DNA of 64,000 bases. Source: Leguminivora glycinivorella (taxonomy: Eukaryota > Arthropoda > Insecta > Lepidoptera > Tortricidae). The position numbers and the translations under genes are program-made. Location of the stretch: NCBI RefSeq assembly GCF_023078275.1, contig NC_062987.1:21003772-21067771 (forward strand), in the 5' to 3' direction. The notes under the pieces were generated by a model. The model searched no databases. It had not been told where the DNA came from and saw only the letters and a list, made by a program, of their open reading frames with translations. Positions 20,447-33,200 of the stretch are shown piece by piece (positions within the stretch are counted from its first letter, which is position 1; each line of letters opens with the position of its first letter).

Positions 20447-20686
20447 TAACCCCCGACGCAAAAACGATGGGGTGTTATAAGTTTGACGTGTCTGTCTGTC
20501 TGTCTGATTGTCTGTCGGTTTGTCTGTGTGTCTGTCTATGGCATCGAAGCTTCCGAACGGATGAACCGATTTAGATCTAGTTTTTTTGTTTGAAAGCTGA
20601 GTTAGTCGGGAGTGTTCTTAGCCATGTTTCATGAAAATCGGTCCACTATGTCGCGGTCGGGGGTTTTTTCAAAATTATTATTTGTC
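20447..20686 (+). mobile_element. TGTC element
   Basis: From TTAACCCCCGACGCAAAAAC to CGGTCGGGGGTTTTTTC; complete. Confidence 0.75.
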
Positions 20687-20887
20687 CACAGTGTACTTAA
20701 TGAAATCGAACTTATCTCAGCGTCCACCAATGTACATAAACAAATGGAACTTACCTCAAAATTAAGCAATGGAAGACGGTAATGAGGCAGGACAAGCAGG
20801 AGCAGACATCGTTGCCGTGGTTCACCATCTTGATTTAGCGTCTCGCTTTGTACAGGCTACCTGCGAACAACTAACACCGTGTTTTAA

Positions 20888-21037
20888 TATATATATATTA
20901 ATAGCCTACATGGTGTCCCACTGCTGGGCAAAGGCCTCCCCCATGGATCTCCATCCGTCTCGTTCTTGAGCAATCTCCGGCCAGTCGCTAAGATATGCGT
21001 CCAGGCCATCCCGCCATCTCCGCCTAGGTCTGCCGAG
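20888..21037 (-). pseudogene. 5'-truncated LINE, C-terminal coding tail
   Basis: The minus strand reads GRPRRRWRDGLDAYLSDWPE, then RSMGEAFAQQWDTM and a stop, the characteristic end of a common lepidopteran non-LTR retrotransposon. It is flanked by a perfect 12-bp duplication ACCGTGTTTTAA (20876-20887, 21038-21049), so both ends of the insertion are defined. Confidence 0.82.
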
Positions 21038-21049
21038 ACCGTGTTTTAA

Positions 21050-21916
21050 AAATTTTAATTTTTTTTCTCGTATTTTATGACGCTACAGGAGGGGTAATTT
21101 CCACATACAAACGCTCTCGACTATTTCCTCCCTGGTTTTTGAAGATATTAATTATTTTTTCAACACAGATTATTATTATTTTTATCTGTATCGGACCATT
21201 TTGATTTTTTTGATATTATTATTTTTAAAGACGCTAGAGCCCATCAAAAATTTCCAAAAACGGCGTTATTGACTACTTATGGCGTAAAAAACGGTGTGAT
21301 ATTCAAAATTGGTAACAATTAGCCAAAACAACTAAACAATCCGACACAGATTATTTCATTGCTATTCAGATTTTCAAATTTCGTTACGATTGATTAAGTT
21401 TTGAATGAGGAAACAGTCGAGAGCGGAACCTCGATTTTAAAGATTTTTTCGCAATATCTTTTTTTAACTGAGTTGTTCCCAATGGACTATTTTTTTTCGA
21501 TAAATCTAATATATTAAAGTAGAATTCCCAAATTGTAAGGGGCTCCTTTCCATTTTAGCATTTTCGCTCCCGTAGCGTCTTAAAAGTGGAAAAATAAGTA
21601 GGTACTCTATGGCAGAACGCTGGTGCCTCAGTTGGTTGAGTTCAAGTTTCTAGTGGTACGTGTGAGAAAACGAAATGCCACGATGTTGCCACCTGTTGAT
21701 TTCTACTCTTTTTTACCAGACTGTATTTGTTACAAGTAGTTTCAGTAACAGAAAACAGAAATAACTACAACATTAAAATTACTACGTGGAAAAACTCCCG
21801 ACGTGGACCGATTTTTTATAAACCATGGCTAATTGAACACTCTCGACTAATTCTGATTCTAAAATATAACCCCACGGCTTGGTAGAGTGCTAGAGGCGCA
21901 GATTCGTGTTCCGCCC
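21050..21916. other. Intergenic, mostly unassigned
   Basis: AT-rich. 21790-21860 is a short, decayed minus-strand TGTC element fragment (GTGGACCGATTTTT). No exon is seen. Confidence 0.35.
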
Positions 21917-22237
21917 GGTGGCTAGCCGAATGGCACAATCGCTCACGAAACGCTCACGAAACGAAGCGCTAGTAGACATCTATTTCTATCGCGCTTGCGT
22001 ATTGGCGCGACAGAGCCAGCGGCATATCGCTTTCATTTGGCGTCGGAGAAATGCCATTCGGCTACGGGGCCAGGGTGGCTAGCCGAATGGCACAATCGCT
22101 CACGAAACTCTCACGAAACGAAGCGCTAGTAGATATCTATCTCTATCGCGCTTGCGTATTGGCCATCGCATTGCGTAGAGCCAGCGGCGTATCGCTTTCG
22201 TTTGGCGTCGGAGAAATGCCATTCGGCTACGGGGCCT
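21917..22237. mobile_element. Tandem pair of 160-bp MITEs
   Basis: Two direct copies (21917-22071 and 22075-22237) each start GGTGGCTAGCCGAATGGCAC and end TGCCATTCGGCTACGGGGCC, which are inverted. Relatives lie at 31410-31560, about 35690-35795 and 59395-59520. Confidence 0.72.
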
Positions 22238-22484
22238 GCTATCACTACTAGCACTAGATAATGCGCCCACCCGCGGCCTGCATTCAACCAAAAGGGCCGA
22301 AACACGTGCCTAGACAAAATGCCAAAAAAAAAATTTGTGGTTAGATTATGTATATTTGTACACAAATAATAGATCTGTCAAAAATACAATAAGTAGTAAA
22401 TGTATCGTCATGGTTTCCGTCGACACATATTTACCAAAATACCTCTAAAATATACTAGCGAAATATATTTTTTTAAACATACAT

Positions 22485-22590
22485 ACATACAATCACGCCT
22501 GTATCCCATAAAGGAGTAGGCAGAACACATGAAACTACTAAAGCTTCAGTGCCACTCTTGGCAAATAAGGGGTTAAAAGAAAACGAAACT
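22485..22590 (+). repeat. CACGCCTGTATCCC retroelement-tail repeat
   Basis: TACATACATACAATCACGCC, AGGCAGAACACATGAAAC and TCAGTGCCACTCTTGGC also occur at 56757-56870 and 61128-61375. A 3' end of a retroelement is likely. Confidence 0.55.
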
Positions 22591-24891
22591 GTGACATTTT
22601 TTAAACATACTTAATTATACTTATTTTGACAAATGGGATTGCAATAACAATAAAGAAGGTTTAATATTCAAAATTCCGTCGAAAGCAGCCCATACAACCA
22701 TTTCAGTCGCAAAATCTTCAAATCAGTAACTAACTGTCAAATGTGACATAACGCGTGGTAACGTCGTGCAAACAATGCGACCGTATTGATACAATAACAA
22801 AATGTAGTCGTCGTGTGCACTCGTTACGATAACAAAATGTGTACGAATTTGTGGCTGTCAATGTCACTGTCAGAATGACTTTTAACGACACTTTATTAGT
22901 CGACGTTTGCACACATAACGGTAACAACATGTGGACGAATTTTTGGCTGTCATTGTCACTGTCAGAACGGTTTCTGACAGTGACATTGACAGAATTTGTA
23001 CACACATGTGTAGGTCTGATTACCGAACTGCTCCTAAACCACTGTCTCCGCAAATGACAATCTGAAATACGAAGGTTTCTCAAACTGTCTTGTGAAGTTG
23101 TGGACTGGTTGCTTTGAATCATTTAAATATGAGAGAATTAAATAATAATAAACGACGACGACCATTTAAGCACTCTTCGACATTTTATAGAAATGTGGGA
23201 AAGTTAAGAAAAGTGCAGAATGATAATACAAATAGATAAGCACTTTATAGTTACTTAATGTATTAAATATATAATTTTTAATTCTTATTGATAAAAATGA
23301 AGTGTAGTGTTGCTTTACACAATAAAAGTAGAAATCAAATGAAATAGACTATTTACTGTGATATTAATAGAATTTCTGTTGCGCAATGATAGTTTTTTAC
23401 AGTACAGATGCTGTTTTTTTTAACGCAGTAGTGCAACTGAGTACGACGGCATATTTAATTGTTTATATATAAAGTTTGAGGATACCTGGAAAAAATTAAT
23501 ACAAGAAGCCATTTTGAAAATCCAATAAATATTCACTGCTTTCGGTCACGCGTGTACGCTGCGACCATTTAATTAGGAGCACTAAAACTTCACCAATCAA
23601 TATACATAACACGCAAACACCGAGTAATCAATAATATTATTACTGGTTAAACTGAGGTAAATTGATGGCGCGTTGATAAATTTAGACTTATTTTATGAAA
23701 TCACTCGAGCAATTTAATTGGCCATGGTAATTAGCCCACATTATATTACAAATGCAAACAATATTTATCTTTAACAAATTCTTACGCCATTACATTTTAA
23801 TGTCAAATGATTTTATTTCTTTTTTACTTTGACGTCTCTGACAGTCGCCATTTGAAAAGAATGAAATGAACGAATGATTTTGGGAAAGTAGTCGCCAAAC
23901 GGTAACAATGTGTGCACGCGTAGTGCACACTTCTGTCACTTCTGTGACCATTTGTGCCTGTTACCAATCGTCCCCATTTGGGTCGCCGCGACTAAACGTC
24001 GACCGTACTGCGACTAAGCATTGAGACCCGAAGACCTGTGTGTACACAAAATAGGAGGATTTGCGTAGGAACGGCGACCGATTATGGTTATATGGGAGAC
24101 TAGCTAGAGTAGCTAATTAACCCTGTGATAATCGTTAGAAAAAAATACCACGCGATAAAAAAAACAGATGGATAAATTACATTCATATGACATTTAAGTA
24201 ATGTTTAAATTAATAAGTAATATTGATAAATAAAAAGTAATAAATAAGGTAAATTTGCCCGTTCCGAAAACTGTATTTAATAGCAGCCATAATATAGTTA
24301 TTTCCCCAAATAATGGTGCATGTCAGCTGCTATTGATCTTAGGCTGTCAAATACTGGGGCATTTACCTCAACCAAAATTAATAAAATAAGAATAGAATAA
24401 TTACTAATTATCAAATAATAAAGAAATATACTGGTATATATGCATTACTTACAATTTAAATGTCTTCAAAAATAAACACTCCTATAACTTAATAGACACG
24501 AGAACACGACTGCACACAAATGCACATAATGACTGCGTTCCCAAACATCCGAAAAAGACGCACGCGACAAATTTAAATTTACCGTTCGAAAAATGAAACC
24601 TGCTATCAAACTCCACCGAGAACTTTTTCGCCGTTACAAAGTTAAGTTGGTATTTGTCACATCTGGTTCCATCGGGAATTCTCGGGTTTTGAGAAAGGGA
24701 TGCGCTTACCTGGTGTGTATAGGGATGTCTCTTTCTAATAGGCGATAGACCCGCATGTGATAGCGTAGCGTAGAGCACATTTGGAACTTGTTTCCGTAAC
24801 AATACGAAGGCAAATCTTTACGCACCTCTTTCGCATTACATAATATATACTAGTACTATGTATTTGAAAGTATACTTTGGTATAATTATGT
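22591..24891. other. Intergenic, no supported gene
   Basis: 22840-23000 holds repeated GGCTGTCA-TGTCACTGTCAGAA words with a GACAGTGACATTGACAG inverted match, so its ORFs on both strands are repeat-derived. 23400 has a CAGTACAGATGC fragment. A minus-strand frame at 24802-24482 has 106 codons but no recognisable domain, no upstream signals and AT-driven composition. Confidence 0.35.
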
Positions 24892-25184
24892 TTTCCCCTC
24901 ACTAGCTCGGAAACACGTGTTTTGTCCTTTAATACCAGCGGGTAAAAACGCATTTTATCCACTAGTGGGTAAAGTAATTTGACCTTGAATAAAGTCAAAT
25001 TAACTGCTTTAAAATTGATAAAAGTAGGTGAATCTAGTAATAAAGATGATTTACCACCTGTGGAACTACTGGAAGCAGTGATAAACGCATTTTTTGCGTT
25101 GTAGTTTCCTCGCTATAGTGAGGGGAAAAGTTTTGTGTTACACTCGGGTGCAAATGTATTTTACTTCTCGTGTGTTAAAAAAAC
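24892..25184 (+). repeat. CCCCTCACTAGCTCGG repeat, young copy
   Basis: Compared by eye with 61852-62150, it differs by a single base over about 290 nt. It ends at GTGTGTTAAAAAAACTG, where the 61.9 kb copy continues for 135 bp more. Confidence 0.75.
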
Positions 25185-26390
25185 TGTTAGGGACAGCCGA
25201 GCGAATCACCGTAAATGAAGAGGCAGACAATAGCGATAATAATAAAGACATCTTTATTCATGTTAACAGTAACAACACGTAATTATTCATACATTCAGTC
25301 AATTAAACTATTCATATCATTTAGGAAATCCCCTAACCTGACCAGAGTTGCCAACTTTGTAAATAAAAGCGCCTAGTCAAGATGACATTGTTGACAATCG
25401 CTTGCGCTACGATATCGAAAGACTTTGGTTGTGTCTATGGTTTCGTAAACGATTGACATTTTCGCTATTGATATTTTATTTTACTGTGACGTTTTTAGAC
25501 ACTTTCAAAGGGGGGGGGGGGGGGTGTCTATTGTCTCAAGATGGAATTCCCATTCTTTTATTTTTAACGTTTTGTAGAAGGCACCTGGAAGATTTACTAT
25601 AGCAATGTTGGAAAAATGAAATTGATAATTATATATAACAGGAGCAAAAATACATGTGTCTGGACACGGTGTATCAAGAAAAACCGGAAATATTTTAAAA
25701 GTGACTTATGTATAAGTAGATAGCAATAGATAGATAATTTGTTTATTACGAAAATTTTAAACTAAAGGGAAATTAAAACCCGAAATAAATTACACATATG
25801 AAAGAAAAAGTGACCAAGGCCTCTGGTGTCTGAGGCTGGAAAGGCTAAAAGGAAATTGGGAAATTGACACCAGCGACAGGACAATTGATTTATTCATAAC
25901 CAAGAACTAACCCTCTTTAACCCATATTTGAATTCTATGACACCCACTGACCCACGGAAAGAGTGTGGGTGGTGAAATTATTAATTAGGATGAAAAACAT
26001 AAAGGTATTGAAATGAAATGAAATATTTTATTTGCATGAAATGTGGTACATTAGATTAGGTGGTAGGTAAACATGCATTATTCTGATCGTCACACTTCGC
26101 CAAGGGTGTAGGCATGCAATTTTTTCTTATTGACTAGAAATTTGAGTTACGACTACATTTTACATTTTTTTTTAAATAAGGGTAAAAATTGTTTTGTACG
26201 GTGTTTATTGTTTGCCTGTTGTATTATAAGAACTCGTATAAAATACCTATTTATTATTCCGTTTATGAACCAAATGAGGAAAACATTTAACTGACCGCAA
26301 TTTGAACTATACACAAATATTTTACGTTGTCAATAAAGGTTGTGCAACGACACATAATACTTATACCAATATTAGGTACGTACTGTAACT
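25185..26390. other. Intergenic with retroelement tails
   Basis: G15 homopolymer at 25510-25524. 25815-25990 carries the word set TATGACACCCACTGACCCACG...GTGGTGAAATTATT, related to the tails at 51060-51375 and 61128-61375. 26005-26130 resembles a LINE 3' end (AAATGAAATATTTTATTTGC). Confidence 0.4.
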
Positions 26391-26398
26391 TGTACAGC

Positions 26399-26776
26399 CA
26401 AGGCTCAGAACCGGTTTATTTTTCACCGGTTAAAACCGGATTATTTCGATTTTACTCCGAACTTTCTAAAGACCGCGAAATTATTATAACCGAAATAAAC
26501 CGGTTTATTCGACGAGCGGCGAGACGCACCAGCGCCGCGTAAATACCTACGTTCGCACAACCACTTTTTCATTTGATTAGAACAGTAATTCCCTGTCATG
26601 CTACGGAGTAATCCGGTTTATTTAGTTCTAAACCGGTTAATTGAAAGAAACCTTTATGAAAGCGTTCACCTAAAACCGGTTTAAAAATAGCGGTTTTTCG
26701 AGCGAAAACGAAATTTAAAGGTTTTGCCGCAAGTAAATGATAACGGTTTGAAAATATAACCTGTATCCGAGCCCTG
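26399..26776. mobile_element. hAT-type MITE, 378 bp
   Basis: Ends CAAGGCTCAGAACCGG and CCGAGCCCTG are imperfect inverted repeats. A perfect 8-bp duplication TGTACAGC flanks it (26391-26398, 26777-26784). AACCGGTTTA words recur inside. Confidence 0.8.
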
Positions 26777-27282
26777 TGTACAGCCATCAAAACCGATGTA
26801 GGCTGTAGACTGCCTACTCATAATATCTACCTCTTACTTAATCGCTGCAAGTGCTGCAACTATCATCTGGAAAGATACTGTGGCCAATGATGATGATGAG
26901 TGTAACCTATTGTATTAGGTACCTACCCTTGAGTTAATGAATGAATGACTAATTTATATGAAATCAATTTTTCGCTCCAAATCATTACAAATTAGTACAA
27001 AAACGTTAATTTGTGAATGGAAATTGGAAATCAATAAAATCCTTTTCTGTCTTAGCGCTTTTGTGTCACTGAAAGGATTTGCATTATCCCATCGCTAGGG
27101 CTATAAGGATAATGCAGAATATAAATGGTATTTGTAATAAACAATTAAACTATGTTATTGTCATTGTTTTTCCCATTTAGTCTGAGTAATTCGTAGCGCG
27201 TAGTCTGGAGCGAAGATCAGAAATTGCAGCTGCATCTGGGAAATACAAATAAAAATGTAAGTCAATTTTCAAATGTTATATG

Positions 27283-27692
27283 CAGAGGGCGGAATTGCTC
27301 ATGGCAAAAATCAAACGTCAATCGAGTTGGAACGTTAAATTTTATCGACTATCGATTGAACTGAAATTATCAGTATATTGAGTTGTTTTCGTCGTAAGTA
27401 AGACGAGGATACTTCTTTATCCATTTGTTGACTGTCGTTTTAGATTAACCATTTTTTTTTCAAACGTTTTTGCAAGAGGACTAGTGACAAAAATGGTAAT
27501 CAAATGTTATACAATTTACTTTTAATCTAGTCAAAGAGGTCAAAATCAAATGGTCGAATAGCTAATCAGAGGTCAAATAAAGGCAGACATTTAAAAGGTG
27601 ACTGTTTTTATCGATAGCTGAAAATGTCGATAAAATTTAACGTTCCAACTCTATTGACGTTTGATTTTTGCCATGAGCAATTCCGCCCTCTG
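27283..27692. mobile_element. hAT-type MITE, 410 bp
   Basis: Termini CAGAGGGCGGAATTGCTCAT and its complement, with about 60-bp inverted arms. A perfect 8-bp duplication GTTATATG lies at 27275-27282 and 27693-27700. No ORF. Confidence 0.85.
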
Positions 27693-27716
27693 GTTATATG
27701 GTATTGTGCTAGTGTG

Positions 27717-28118
27717 GTGACGGGCTAATAATTTCACCAGCTCCTTTTTTCTTTTTATTAATTTAATGTGTTCTGTCCTGTTCTGTTTGTTATTATTCTT
27801 TTGTATACTTAGATCTTTCTTATATCACAGCCTGTTGTTATTTTTCTTGTAATGTTTTCAATTTTATTCTTTTTAACTGTAGTCCATTTTTCTTGTATCA
27901 CATATATTTTGCATTTCTTCTATCTGTTACCCTCCGTGAATCTTTCTCACTTGATGGTCTCATCGGAAGATCAGCGCTGGAAGTCACCAGCAACACGCTG
28001 AGATGAGGCCATTTCGTGGCACTTCATTACTTTCTGTCTTGTTGTTATTATGTGTTCTTTGTCTTGTCTGTGTTCACGAATAAATGTTTATTCTATTCTA
28101 TTCTATTCTATTCTATCC
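27717..28118 (+). pseudogene. LINE 3' end with TTCTA tail
   Basis: 27930-28118 reads TCGGAAGATCAGCGCTGGAA, then AATAAATGTTTATTC and a TTCTA microsatellite. A relative with the same TCTAT tail ends at about 56245. Coding sequence is not preserved. Confidence 0.5.
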
Positions 28119-28146
28119 TTTCGTGAGTGTCGTAGAAGTCAACTAA

Positions 28147-28545
28147 GGGATACAGAATACAGAATACAGAATCATTTATTTGTCCAACATAGGTGTACAT
28201 AAGTTGTTACATTACATTTTAGTTCAGTTTCACTTATGTGGCGCCTTACGGCATACAAATTTGAGAGCATGCATGTCAAACTATAAATTAATAATTATCT
28301 ACATAATTATATTCTAAATATTCACAAGTCTTTATCATCTAAGAATTATTTTATAGAGTAGTAACTCTTTTGAGCTAACAACAATTTTAAGGCATTTTTA
28401 AACTTGTTAAGTGGTAGTAATTGAATATTTTGTGGTATTTTGTTGAATATGGGTCCAATTGCGGTGTGGGCGATGGTCTGGCAACCAATAACACGATTTC
28501 GTTTTCTTTGACTCAATCAATTGCTACTTTCAACTCAAGTATTAT
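28147..28545 (-). pseudogene. 5'-truncated LINE, ORF2 C-terminus
   Basis: The minus strand reads GPIFNKIPQNIQLLPLNKFK, then LLLAQKSYYSIK and a stop, followed by about 200 bp of 3' UTR, AATAAATGATTC and a TTCTGTA tail. The pattern (P-x-x-I, FK, LK, YYS) is the usual C-terminus of CR1/Jockey-type ORF2. It lies just upstream of gene C exon 1. Confidence 0.68.
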
Positions 28546-28608
28546 CACATTACTTGAAGCCTCTGCTGTATTAAATTGATCCCAATGAAGTCTTAATTTT
28601 TTTTTCAG

Positions 28609-28702
28609 AAACAAAATGGCGAAAGGTAAATTTATGTTGGACCACTGCTGCTGTTGTATTGAACTTAAGACGGGCTGCTTCATTTGGGGTTACTTGGAAT
28701 TG
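28609..28702 (+). CDS. Gene C exon 1 (start codon exon)
   Basis: The acceptor TTTTTTTTTCAG ends at 28608; 7 nt of 5' UTR precede ATG 28616. It encodes 29 residues with the CCCC motif, and the donor is GTAACA at 28703. Translation in phase 0 runs directly into exon 2 within the first helix. Confidence 0.83.
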
Positions 28703-30202
28703 GTAACATTTTCTATTAAATATGTAGTGCATTATGATACAAGTGCGAAAAAGAGGAAGTGAAAATGAAAATGGAATATTTATTTTTCAAGTAGGCATAT
28801 TACAATGCGCATATGAACATCAAACAAAGTTACGCCGGCTCTAACCCTACGCCTCAGCCTCGAGAAGATTTCAGTCCCCACTCAGTTGGAGGGGGGTATC
28901 CTCTATGGGACCGACAAGAAACTCGACGGGCCACTTTTTTCAAAATATTAAGTCTTATAATTAGCATGCGTTAAATAACAAGATACAATTTAACATGCAA
29001 AAGTATTCATCAAAAAATAAAGAGACTAATAGGTAGGTACCTACTCTATGGAAATTAATTTCAATAAATTATATGTATTAGTTTTTTTTTTTATACTACG
29101 TCGGTGGCAAACAAGCATACGGCCCGCCTGATGTAAAGCGGTCACCGTAACCTATGGACGCCTGCAACTCAAACAGTGTCACATGCGCGTTGCCACCCCA
29201 TTAGAAACTTGTACACTCCCTTTTGCTGTGTTAAGTACACAGTAAAAAGGAGTGTACAAGCTCCTAGGAGGGTTCGGGTTGCCGATGACTCAAAGGACAA
29301 TAGACGGAACAAGTTAGTTCCGTAAGTCCTCCCGTCATCAGCACACCGCACCCTCGCTGAGCTCTGGCAGCCTTACTCACCGGCAGGAACACAACACTAT
29401 GAGTAGGGTCTAGTGCTATTTGGCTGCGGTCTTCTGTAAGGCGGAGGTACTACCCCAGTTGGGCTCTGCTCTAGATTCGAGCGAGACGATATCCGCTGTG
29501 CTGTGCCCTACCACACAAAGCGGAATATCACTCGCTATGCCCTACCTCCTACTAAACTAGTTCGAAACGAGTGGCGATAAATTAAAATACGACTGAAGGG
29601 AGTGTTTTAAGTTGACACGAGTAACGAATCTCCTCTTCACACGTGTATTGAGCGACGTTTTCCATGTCGATTTTCACTTCCATGTCATGTCAAATTTAAC
29701 TGAAATCAAATCAAGCACGGTGTATATTGTGATACCTCTATATCTTATATCTGTATCTTTTTAACCCCCGACGCAAATAAGACTTCGTGTTATAAGTTTG
29801 ACGTGTCTGTCTGTGTGTTTGTCTGTCTGTCTGTCTGTCTGTATGTGTGTGTCTGTTTGTTTTTTTCGTCTGAAAGCTGAGTTAGTCGGGAGTGTTCTTA
29901 GCCATGTTTCATGAAAATAAGTCTACAATGTTGCGGTCGGGGTTTTTTTCAAAATTTTAATTTATCAATGTTTCTTTTTTTTACAGGCTTGCATCGTTTA
30001 TCAACTAATAAAATTCATCCTCCTATGTAAAGACATAAGCCAAGTCATCGACTTCCTCAAGCAATTCCTTAAGATGTCCATGGAAACCGAGGAAGTGATA
30101 AGATCCGTGGGCATCGGTTTACTCATATTTGTGTGCATACTGTACGCTGTCAAGGTGTTCTTTAACATCGTGTTTCTTCGAGGACTACACATGGTACGTA
30201 CT

Positions 30203-30268
<66 letters not shown>

Positions 30269-33200
30269 GTTTTTTTGTTTTCCGTTAAATTCGACACGCA
30301 GTTATGTTCACCATCAGGAACCATCATGTGCTTATATCGATACCTCTGGGTTCAATTGGCGTAAAGGACATTTTGGCGAAAATGAGTTATATATTATACA
30401 GTTTTGTTCAGAATTTCAAGCGCTATCGATCTGTGTAGTTATAATTTCGATATCTCTTAAAAAGTTGCCTTTACGACCAAGATTTTCTACTATGGACTTG
30501 CAAAAATAGCTTTTCTGAAGGGGCGTAAATATCAAGTCATTAATTATAAATTATTATTTGTGTCGTAAAGGAAATCTACAAATAAAAATATAGTCGTAAG
30601 TCACCTTTATATATATTGTTGCCCTTTAAGCCCTTACTTTCTAAGGATCACTTTCTATAGTAGTGTGATAAAGTTGGGCGTAAAGGACAAGTTTTTTTTT
30701 TCTTCGTCCTTTACGCCCAGCACTAAAAATATTTTATCCGCAACTGTAATCGATATCTTTGGGTTCAATTGTCGTAAAGGACATGTAATGCAGGTTTCCA
30801 AGACAAAGATAAACCACTTTTTTTGTTTTTTTTTACCTATATTTGTGACGTGTATAAGAAAAATATGCAGATTACGAGTATCTTTAACCTAGTGTAGCAA
30901 CCGTAGTGATAAACTAAACGATTTAGAAGATAGATGGTTGTAAAGGACACGTCAAAATGTTATAACGTCCTTTACACCCATGATTTGATAGGGTCGTAAA
31001 TGACGGTCTTAGATGATTTTTATACAAAGTCGGGGCGTAATTGTAACCGAAATGGTACAAATGTTGTGCTAAGTTTACAATTAAAAACTGGAAAAATGTA
31101 TCAAAACGTACTTAATATGGCATAGAATAGCTACATTAGTTTAATGCAGTGTATTATTTATCTAAGCTATCTTAGCAACAAAAAAGAACAAGACTATTTT
31201 ATATCCAGTTTTGTAACAAAGAAACAATATTTGCTTAAAAACTATCTAATACTTTGGCAACAAATTCAAAGTTATTTTTTTAGTATTCGCCGCTGTCTGA
31301 TTAGTTAGTAGGTTACGCATTCAGTCTTTAATTCTAGCAGGGAAACGCTTTCGTAGTATTATTATACTGCGGTGAGATGTAGGTAATTAAAAAAAACATT
31401 ATGGTTATCAGGGTACGTGCCCAAATGCACAAACGCTCACGATAATATCTATTTCGTAGCTAAGTATATATCTTTATCGCTCTTGCGTATTGCACCAGAC
31501 TGCATTTTTGTCGGCGTCTGGCGTCGACGATTGCCATTCAGCTACGCCGGCAGTAAACTTTAATAGTAGACTATACTAACATTTAGTGCGACAATAACAG
31601 GTGCGTTTCGCTAGCGAATGAGCGTTAGCGTTTGGTGACTTGGCTATGTACCCAGGTACTTAAAGCATTGACTGTAATATTTCTAGGATTGAACTCATAA
31701 TTAAGATTATTCTTATTTAACAGGTTTAAGACTAAATAACAATCTTCTGTTTTAAATTATCAAAAATATGAATCAACATAGTAGGTAGTCTTGACTACAG
31801 TTTGTATACGCGTCCTAACTTGCGTTTATAAATAAGTACTTAACTTTTAGTTATTCTTAGAACTTCTTTCTACTTTAGACTTAAAATTACTGTCGTATTA
31901 ATATAGTCTACTATTCACAGTTGCTGATTAAAGATTTACGTGATTACCATTAGTGTTTTTATATTTACTTAAACTACGAAAGCGTTTCCCTGCTAGAATT
32001 AAATACTGAATGCGTAACTTATTGAGACAGCGGCGAGTACTAAAATAATAACTTTCCAAAATATGAGATAGTTTTTAAGCAAATGTTGTTTCTTTATTGC
32101 ATAACTGGATATAAAATAGTCTTGTTCTTTGTCTTTGCTAAATATTTAGATAAATATACACTGTAACACTAATGTGGCTATTCTACGCCATATTAACTAC
32201 GTTTTGATACATTTTTCAAGTTTCTCAATTGTAAACTAAGCTAAAAACAGTTGCCATTTGTACCATTCTGGTTACATTTACGCCCCGAATTTGTATAAAA
32301 ATCATCTAAGACCGTCATTTACGACCCTATCGACTCTAATTGTTCAAAAAAATCGTGGGTGTAAAGGACGTCCATAGCATTTTGACGTGTCCTTTACAAC
32401 CATCTAACTTCTAAACCGTTTAGTTTATCACTACGGTTGCTACACTAGGTGAAGGATACTAAAAATCTACATATTTTTCTATATACATCACAAATATAGG
32501 TAAAAAAACAAAAAAGATATAAACATTTTTCTAAAAAAAAAGTTGTTTTTTGCTTCTCCTGAAAACCTGCATTTTGTCCTTTACGCCAATTGAACCCAAA
32601 GGTATCGATATCGCTTTTTGTTAAATTAGAAACAAAAAGTATTTTTCGTTACCATACATAATAAATGGATTAATTATCCACAATTCTTCGACTAAATTGA
32701 CAAATGACTGACTGGTAAAGTGTTACCAGGAACAGCAAAATAAAAATAGTGAAGGGTATATGTCGATAAAAATATATTGACAAGTTGTAAAGTACATATA
32801 ACAGACAAGCTTAAATCAAGAATAAGTATTAATATACTTATTCTTGATTTAAGCTTGTCTGTTATATGTACTTCACTTCAGGATATATTTCCGGTAGTTG
32901 TTCGTCATCATAACTTCGTCCGCAATTGCACAGGCAAAACCCTCGGTTTCTCCGAAGAGATCCCCGAATCGTAACCAGTTCACCGATGCGAGCAGTACCG
33001 TTACCATGGGCTGCCCAAGTGAGAGCCGTATTACTTTACTCAGAAAGTAAGTGAGTTTACGTTTGTTTACAATATATTGTGCCTAACTTCACACCAAAGA
33101 AGCTGTTTCTATCTCTTTCTAAGTTTATCAATAAACGGAGAAAGAACTATAGGCGAATGCTACGCCTCTGGTGTTTACGCGATGGAACTAAAATCATAAG

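Noticed and set aside
24482..24802. 106-codon minus-strand ORF
   Set aside because: No domain, no splice or polyadenylation context, AT-driven composition; could be chance.
30074..30509. ORFs continuing from gene C exon 2 through NQSI repeats
   Set aside because: They read through the splice donor at 30194 into the TCAA microsatellite; the paralogous structure supports splicing.
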